This document shows positions 56,840 through 64,000 of a DNA stretch of 64,000 nucleotides, piece by piece. The notes below the pieces were generated by a model, which worked only from the letters and a program-made list of their open reading frames with translations, had not been told where the DNA came from and ran no database searches. Positions within the stretch are counted from its first letter, which is position 1. Every line of letters begins with the position of its first letter. The stretch comes from Lolium rigidum (Eukaryota > Streptophyta > Magnoliopsida > Poales > Poaceae), in assembly GCF_022539505.1 (NCBI RefSeq), contig NC_061510.1, positions 97,480,292 to 97,544,291 on the forward strand. Reading direction: 5' to 3'. Position numbers and translations under genes: made by a program.

Positions 56840-58883
56840 TGCACACCAACGCCACAAAGGCCTCACCCCAAGATGCGGTACTCACACCACACACCGAACG
56901 CCACGAAGGCGCCTCACCTAGATCTCCGGTGACCCTCGCCACAAAGGCCTAGGTCACGGTTCCACTAAGGGATTTCCTTCGATGCGGAAACCGGGCCTTA
57001 CACAAAGATTGGGGCACACATCCACAACTTAATTGGAGGCTCCCAACAAATCGCCACAAAGGCCTAGAATCCATCTAGGGTTCCAAGAACCCAAGAGTAA
57101 CAACCTTCTTGCTTTCACCTCCACGAATCACCATGGAGAACTCAAACCGATGCACCAAATGCAATGGCAAGAACACCACAAAGATGCTCAAGTCCTTCTC
57201 TCTCAAATTCCAACAAAGCTACAAAAGCTATTGGGGGAATAAGAGAGGAAGAACAAAGAGGAGAACACAAAATTCTCCAAGATCTAGATCCCAAAGATTC
57301 ACTCACAAAGAGATGATTTGGTTTGGTCAAAGTGTGGATCTAGATCTCCTCTCTCTTTTCCCTCAAAATGGGGCAAGAATCATGGAGGGATAGAGAGATA
57401 GGGCAAGCTTCTCAAGAACAACAATGGAGGAGAGAGAGAGTGGAAGAAGCAACAGCCCAAGGAGGAAGAAGGGGGTATTTATACCCCCCAAGAAAATCGA
57501 GCCGTTGCAGACTTTCGAGGGCCGGATAATCCGGCCTAAGTTGGGGCCGGATAATCCGCCCCCCGGATAATCCGGCCTCAGGGACAAAACCTGGTCAAAA
57601 TCCGGCCAAAAATCCGGCCCCTATACTGAGCAGAAATTCCCGAGGTCCTTAGCCGATTTCGAGGGGGCCGGATATTTCCGAAATATCCGGCCCGGATAAT
57701 CCGGCCCGGATATTTCCGAAATATCCGGCCCAAGTAAACTGCAGAAACACCAAAACTAAAACGGGCATAACTTTAGCATCCGGACTCCGATTTTGATGAT
57801 CTTGGGCTTGTTTTGAAGCTAGGAACAAGCTCTACAAGATCATGCAGGAAACCATCATAGTCCAACAAGGGAGGATAGAAACAAATGATGAAAGGTTTGA
57901 CCTATCTAAAAAAGACATACCGGTAAAACCTCCAATCTCGAAAATGCAACAAGTTGCCCGTGCAAAAACCATTCTTGATGAACTAGAGCTTGTCATGAGA
58001 ATATGCACAAGCTCTAAATCATCACATGGATAAGATCCAAATGACAACCAAGAAAGATGATGAACCAAACTCGAAAACGCAACAAGTGATCTATGCGAAA
58101 TCCATTTTCGATGAACTAGAGCTTGTCATGAGAATAAGCACAAGCTCTAAAACATCACATGGATAAGGTCCAAATGACAACCAAGAAAGATGATGCAAGG
58201 ATGCAAAGGTTTGAGCTCTCTCCGAACGATACGATCGAGTTACTCACTCGAGAGCCCTCTTGATAGTACGGCAACTAAACTATAAACCGGTCTCCAACTA
58301 CACTATGATACCGGTGAGAAAGAAACCCTATCAAGAGCAAACCTTATACTTGCGCATTCCACTTGAGCTTGATGACGACGATCTTGACCTCAACAAGATG
58401 GAACGCATTTCTTGCTTGTGCTTGCTTGACGAAGTCTTGTAGATTGCTCCCCCATAAACCACCATGGGAGAGCTTCTTCTTCGACGCATCTTCACATATC
58501 CATGATCACCATATGGATGGCAAGACTCAAGCAAAGGATCTCTTCGAGATGGCTCATCTTGAACTTGCACATCATTTCTCCATGGCAAGCTTCAAGCTTA
58601 TGAACTCTTCGAGTTGGCTCATCTTGAACTTGCACTACATTTCTTCATTCTTCATCATGTTGATGTCTTGAAGTAACTTGAGGGCTCACTACATCTTCAT
58701 CTTCAAGACATACTTGACACTTGATATCCTTCATCAATTTCTTCTTATTGCAACCTTGAAGCCAACATATGGTTCAAGAATTGCCTATGGACAACTCCTA
58801 CAAATATAACTCAATGCAAACATTAGTCCATAGGAATTGTCATTAATTACCAAAACCACACATGGGGGCTCCATGCACTTTCA
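56840..58883 (-). repeat. Solo-LTR-like unit, family not assigned (about 2.04 kb)
   Basis: The minus strand begins TGAAAGTGCATGGAGCCCCC at 58883 and can end GGTGTGCA at 56840, giving TG...CA ends. On the minus strand the order is a tandem duplication, a palindrome-rich block (57510-57740), a TATA box (GTATAAATACCCCC, about 57477-57490) and a purine-rich leader: a U3-R-U5 layout. No coding sequence is supported. It interrupts the Copia gag at 58884. Flanks CTCGA and GAGGG do not match, so the left end may be modified by the adjacent insertion. Confidence 0.5.
57946..58200. repeat. 133-bp tandem duplication
   Basis: GCAACAAG starts at 57946 and 58079, and both copies contain AACTAGAGCTTGTCATGAGAA and CATCACATGGATAAG. 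About 90 percent alike by eye. Confidence 0.75.
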
Positions 58884-59034
58884 GAGGGTCACCTAGCGGT
58901 GCATCAAGCACATATTGCAGATTTCCGCCAGAGAGGAAGATCCTCACATGACGGAACCAGTCGATGAAGTTGCTACCGTTGCTCTTAAGCTTTTCTTTCT
59001 CTAGGAACTGGTTAAAATTGATTGGGGACGCCAT
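58884..59034 (-). pseudogene. Copia gag N-terminus, truncated
   Basis: The ATG at 59034 reads MASPINFNQF, then K-L-K-S-N-G-S-N-F-x-D-W-F-R-H-V-R-I-F-L, the BARE/Angela Gag start. The open frame continues only by chance into the interrupting repeat. Gag would build the RNA-packaging particle; only about 50 of several hundred residues remain. Confidence 0.7.
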
Positions 59035-60218
59035 CTCTACAACATATATTTGCAATAGTTTAGACTAAGTTTATGACAAATTGAGTTCAAATTTTAATTC
59101 AACATGATTAAAAATCTAGGTGAACTCCCACTCAAAACAATATCCCTCGCATTGTCTTAGTGATCACACGAACCAAATCCACCACACCATAGTCCGATCA
59201 TCACGAGACAAGGTGTAATTTCAATGGCGAACACTCAAAGTGTTCATCATATCAATTATATGATTCATGCTCTACCTTTCGGTATCACGTGTTCCGAGAC
59301 CATGTACGTACATGCTAGGCTCGTCAAGGCCACCTTAGTATCCGCATGTGCAAAGCTGGCTTGCACCCGTTGTATGCACTTGTTGATTCTATCACACCCG
59401 ATCATCACGAGATGCTTCGAAACGACAAGTCTTGGCAACGGTGCTACTAAGGATGAACACTTTATTATCTTGAGATTTTAGTGAGGGATCATCTTATAAT
59501 GCTACCGTCGCGATCTAAGCAAAATAAGATGCATAAAAGGATTAACATCACATGCGGTTCATATGTGATATGATATGGCCCTTTTGTCTTTGCGCCTTTG
59601 ATCTTCATCTCCAAAGCACGGACATGATCTCCATCATCTTCGGGCATGATCTCCATCATCGTCGGCGTAGCGTCAAGGTCAATGGCGCCGTCTTCATGAT
59701 TGTCCTCCATGTAGCAACTATTACAACTACCTTGAAATACTACTCAACATGAAATTTAAAGACAACCATAAGGCTCCTGCCGGTTGCCACAATACAATAA
59801 TGATCATCTCATACATATTCATCATCACATTATGGCCATATCACATCACCAAACCCTGCAAAAACAAGTTAGACGCTCTCTAATTTGGTTTGCATATTTT
59901 ACGTGGTTTAGGGTTTTCGATATAGATCTAATCTACCTACGAACATGAACCACAACGTTGATACTAATGTTGTCAATAGAAGAGTAAATTGAATCTTTAC
60001 TATAGTAGGAGAGACAGACACCCGCAAAGCCTCTTATGCAATACAAGTTGCATGTCGAACGAGGAACAAGTCTCATGAACGCGGTCATGTAAAGTTAGTC
60101 CGAGCCGCTTCATCCCACTATGCCATAAAGATGCAAAGTACTCAACTAAAGATAACAAGAGCATCAACGCCCACAAAACCATTGTGTTCTACTCGTGCAA
60201 CCATCTATGCATAGACAC

Positions 60219-60230
60219 GGCTCGATACCA
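60219..60230 (-). promoter_or_regulatory. Damaged primer binding site
   Basis: The minus strand reads TGGTATCGAGCC, the tRNA-iMet site lacking one A. Confidence 0.65.
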
Positions 60231-60232
60231 CT

Positions 60233-62012
60233 TGTAGGATAACGTTGCATAGAAAACAAAAAATTTCCTACCGCGAACACGCAATCCAAGCCAAGATGCA
60301 ATCTAGAAGACGGTAGCAACGAGGGGTATCGAGTCTCACCCTTGAAGAGATTCCAAAGCCTACAAGATGAGGCTCTTGTTGCTGCGGTAGACGTTCACTT
60401 GCCGCTTGCAAAAGCGCGTAGAAGATCTTGATCACGATCGGTTCCGGCGCCACGAACGGGCGGCACCTCCGTACTCGGTCACACGTTCGGTTGTTGATGA
60501 AGACGACGTCCACCTCCCGTTCCGGCGGGCAGCGGAAGTAGTAGCTCCTCTTGAATCCGACGGCACGACGGCGTGGTGTCGGTGGCGGTGGAGAACTCCG
60601 GCGGAGCTTCGCTAAAGCACGCGGGAGCTATGGAGGAGAGGGGGCGGCTAGGGTTTGGGAGGGGGTGGCCGGCCACTCAAGGGGGGCGGCCAGGTTGTGG
60701 TCTTGGGGTGGCCGGCCCCCTCCCTTGGCCCCTCATTATATAGGTGGATTCCCAAGAGTTGGTGTCCAAGTCTTCGAATAAGACCCGAACCAAAAACCTT
60801 CCATAAGAGAGGGAAACCTAGCCAAGCTAGGACTCCCACCAAAGGTGGGAGTTCCACCTCCCATATGGGGGGGTGGCCGGCCCCCTAAGGGGGAGTCCAC
60901 TTGGGACTCCTCCCCCACTAGGGTTGGCCGGCCATGGAGGTGGAGTCCCATGTGGACTCCACCTTCCTTGGTGGTTTCTTCCGTACTTTTCTAGAACCTT
61001 CTAGAACCTTCCATAGAACCTTCCGCGACATTTTAATTCACATAAAATGACATCCTATATATGAATCTTATTCTCCGGACCATTCCAGAACTCCTCGTGA
61101 TGTCCGGGATCTCATCCGGACTCCGAACAAATATTCGAACTCCATTCCATATTCAAGTACTACCATTTCAACATCCAACTTTAAGTGTGTCACCCTACGG
61201 TTCGTGAACTATGCGGACATGGTTGAGTACTCACTCCGACCAATAACCAATAGTGGGATCTGGAGATCCATAATAGCTCCCACATATTCAACGATGACTT
61301 TAGTGATCGAATGAACCATTCACATACATACCAATTCCCTTTGTCTCGCGATATTTTACTTGTCCGAGGTTTGATCTTCGGTATCACTCTATACCTTGTT
61401 CAACCTCGTCTCTGACAAGTACTCTTTACTCGTACCGTGGTATGTGGTCTCTTATGAACTCATTCATATGCTTGCAAGACATTAGACGATATTCCACCGA
61501 GAGGGCCCGGAGTATATCTATCCGTCATCGGGATGGACAAATCCCTTTGTTGATCCATATGCCTCAACTCATACTTTCCGGATACTTAATCCCACCTTTA
61601 TAGCCACCCATTTACGCGGTGGTGTTTGATGTAATCAAAGTACCTTTCCGGTATAAGTGATTTATATGATCTCATGGTCATAAGGACTAGGTAACTATGT
61701 ATCGAAAGCTTATAGCAAATAACTTAATGACGAGATCTTATGCTACGCTTAATTGGGTGTGTCCATTACATCATTCATACAATGATATAACCTTGTTATT
61801 AATAACATCCAATGTTCATGATTATGAAACTAATCATCCATTAATCAACAAGCTAGTTAAGAGGCATACTAGGGACTCTTTGTTGTTTACATATCACACA
61901 TGTATCAATGTTTCGGTTAATACAATTATAGCATGGTATATAAACATTTATCATAAACATAAAGATATATAATAACCACTTTTATTATTGCCTCTTGGGC
62001 ATATCTCCAACA
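60233..62012 (-). repeat. 5' LTR of the second Copia element
   Basis: 1780 bases, TGTTGGAGATATGCCC (62012) to TTATCCTACA (60233), clearly more diverged from the other two LTRs than those are from each other. A minus-strand TATATAA lies at about 60736. Confidence 0.85.
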
Positions 62013-62048
62013 ATACACTGTTGTTTGATCTGGTCCCCGTCATATTTA

Positions 62049-64000
62049 TGGGCGTGATTGGTTGGCCGCATCCCTTTGCTGCATCAGTTCATATCTTCTC
62101 CACATAGCCATGTTTAACTTGGCCAAGTCCATATACCTGAATGGCACTTTGTTTGGTTGCCAACAAAGTTTTTTCCGCTCATTTGTGCGCCTTGTTTGGT
62201 TGGCAAGAAAACTGTAATTTGCGTCTTAAGCATGAATTTTGGCTCTTTGGTTATCTATGGGAAGTAGTTCTAGTTACCACTTCTTCCAAGTGGTGACATT
62301 ACTCCACATCGGCAAAGAGTAAAGATGTAGCATAACAACGAATGAAACTAACATGGTGGCTAATATAATGTCATTCAGTCCTAGCTAGTTCCAAATAGCA
62401 GTTTAAAAGAACATGTTAGGCCCTAGCTAATCACGAATGGTAGTGCATAACGCGCAAGTAGTTCATGGAACATCACAACATGGGTAGTTCATGGCACATC
62501 ACACGTGAATGCTTCTCTTTTTCTTCAGACCCTGGTCTGGCCTATTTCAGCCCACATAGCGTCCGCCCACTGTTGCCTCTTGTTCTTCAAGGCTGTGTTA
62601 TCGGTGGCAGCAACACCATGGCCAACATCGACCTCATCAGGTTGGACCTCGTCATCCTCCGGGAAGAACGAATCAACACCCCATCGTAAGATCCAATTAT
62701 GCAGAGTGCAAAAAGCCAGCACTAGCTTTACCTAGGAGGGGAAGGTGTGGAAAGGCTTCTCGTCAAAGATCTTAAATATGTTCTTCAAAGCTGCAATGCC
62801 CTCTTGACGGTGACCCTGAGGCTAGAGTGCTGAGATTGAAGAGTTCCTTGACATTATTGGGATAGAACCTTGCATAAAACTCATTAAGGTGGTACCTTGT
62901 GGACCTGAAGGGCGGAAGAAAACCAGGGCGGAGCATAGCCGGCATCAACTAGATAGAACTTACCGCGAGGGAGCTTCATGCCATATGCTCTCTCCAAGCC
63001 GTTAGCTAGAATAGTAGCATCATGGGCTGATCCTTCCCACCCCACCAAGCACATATGTGAACCTCATATCAAAGTCCACATCGGCAAGCACATTCTGGCT
63101 GGTGTAGTGCTATCTCCCTCGATCTGTAAATATGAGACTCGCTTCTTGGCACTCTCGTTGTGATATGAGTACCATCAATGACACCAATGCAATCCTGACA
63201 TGACCATGAACATATGTGATGATCAGAAACTTCTCCAGTACTGTACATGAATATTAACACTCTGAAATGATGCACAAAAGTGTAAATCAGTTGTACAAGG
63301 TATTGCTCACCTTGGAATATGGATACCAGCGGTGACTTTCGACGATCTTCACAGAGGTGGCCGAAGATGCAGGCTTGATCATCTCTCCTCTCAGTTCTCC
63401 AATAACATACAACACTTCATTGAAGTGCCTAGAAACTATCTCAGTTGATCTCCTCCATGTGCTATGGATGACTCAGAACCGTTGGTTGTACCCGACGACG
63501 TGAAGGGACATAGCAACTTGCTCTTCGATACATGTGTGGATGCTATCCCTCAGCAACCTCCTTCCTCTTAATGTGTTGACGAGTTGGTTCAAGGCAGCTT
63601 TTTCCATCCTCAGCATGTTCACAGATTTCACATCGCCATTGTTGTAGATATAGTTCAGGTTGTTAATCCTCTCTCTATTGCGGACATACATTGGTGCATA
63701 TGCCACGCCGTGCCTAGTGTGGCGACAAATGACTCTCGCATGCAGAAAGAACACCCATGCCTGAATCACAGCTACAAGTGCACCAGCTTGAACAAATATC
63801 TTATGCTAGTCGTCCTAGGCATTTTGACGTGGCTAAATTGACATGAATCTAGGCCAAATCGGTTTGTTTGTAAGCTAAATCAGTAAGAGGAGGGATGGGA
63901 GTAGGTTGGTTGATCTTACAGTCTTTTTGGAAGACGGTCGCATCTTGCTGGAGCTGCATATGAAGGGGATGGAGGCAGAGACATGCCGCCGCTCCAGGAG
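62049..64000 (-). mobile_element. PIF/Harbinger transposon, right end outside window
   Basis: Left terminus GGGCGTGATTGGTTGGCCGC preceded by TTA (62046-62048), the 3-bp target preferred by Harbinger elements. The interior encodes a transposase on the minus strand. The other terminus and any Myb-like second ORF would lie beyond 64000. Confidence 0.65.
62525..63845 (-). pseudogene. Harbinger transposase (DDE superfamily 4), frameshifted, with intron 63195-63310
   Basis: Minus strand: the N-terminal part (63473-63769) has L-R-M-x-K-A-A-L-N-Q-L-V and E-E-Q-V-A-M-S-L-H-V-V-G, then H-S-T-W-R-R-S-T-E-I-V-S-R-H-F-N and W-Y-P-Y. A GTGAGC...GTCAG intron follows, then D-C-I-G-V-I-D-G-T-H-I (first catalytic Asp, about 63190), L-V-D-A-G-Y-A-like sequence (second Asp, about 62960) and R-V-T-V-K-R-A (catalytic Glu region, about 62805). 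The last piece (62525-62722) contains L-H-N-W-I and ends before a stop. The enzyme would excise and insert the element at TTA sites. At least four frameshifts and a stop (near 63472) disable it. Confidence 0.75.

Larger units (their letters stand above)
58884..62012 (-). mobile_element. Second Angela/BARE-like Copia element, truncated in gag
   Basis: Minus strand: 5' LTR 60233-62012, primer site, leader nearly identical to 54300-55040, and the first 50 codons of gag, cut at 58884 by the LTR-like unit. The pol region and 3' LTR are not found to the left. Confidence 0.75.

Noticed and set aside
1..64000. tRNA, rRNA or snRNA genes
   Set aside because: Only tRNA-complementary primer sites were seen; no cloverleaf or conserved RNA gene could be supported by eye.

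Overview
The window is a transposable-element-dense segment of a grass nuclear genome. The repertoire (BARE/Angela-type Copia LTRs, Tat- and Athila-type Gypsy elements with tRNA-Asp-like primer sites, a Tekay-like chromovirus with 4.2-kb LTRs, CACTA, Mutator, Harbinger, Stowaway and LINE relics) points to the Pooideae (wheat/barley/rye or oat/ryegrass relatives). The species cannot be fixed from sequence alone. Only one host gene is well supported: a two-exon bHLH transcription factor at 41618-44090 (+) of the TMO5-like/bHLH30 type.

Left part (1-24795). A Tat-type Gypsy relic with gag-protease but no RT or integrase runs from the window edge to its 3' LTR at 3485-4648. An unclassified stretch (4649-5578) leads to a 100-N assembly gap. 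From the gap to 20246 lies a Tekay-like chromovirus with both LTRs, tRNA-iMet primer site, polypurine tract, an extra coiled-coil ORF ahead of gag, and a gag-pol broken by several frameshifts. Its 3' LTR abuts a minus-strand Athila-type fragment (20247-22318: gag start, primer site, LTR). That fragment lies in a second Tat element (22319-24795), which repeats the 3' half of the first one, including an antisense acidic ORF.

Middle (24796-36090). A 5'-truncated LINE-like tail (25325 to about 32930, flanked by TACGGGTG) is split by a 6.7-kb minus-strand non-autonomous Athila-type element (26171-32869). In place of gag-pol this element carries one intact uncharacterised ORF (217 aa). A CACTA-like fragment and another Athila-type LTR fragment follow.

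Gene island (36091-46398). It holds a 1.1-kb Mutator-like element with a 9-bp target duplication, a GC-rich anonymous patch, a LINE ORF2 relic bracketed by an unusually long duplication, the bHLH gene with a GA-rich upstream region, and a Stowaway-like MITE.

Right part (46399-64000). A small CACTA element is followed by a decayed but structurally complete Angela/BARE-like Copia element (48264-56833, minus). Next come a 2-kb LTR-like unit rich in GGATAATCC-type palindromes (56840-58883), a second truncated Copia element (58884-62012, minus), and a PIF/Harbinger element whose degraded transposase runs off the right edge. The functional logic is that of nested parasites around one regulatory gene.
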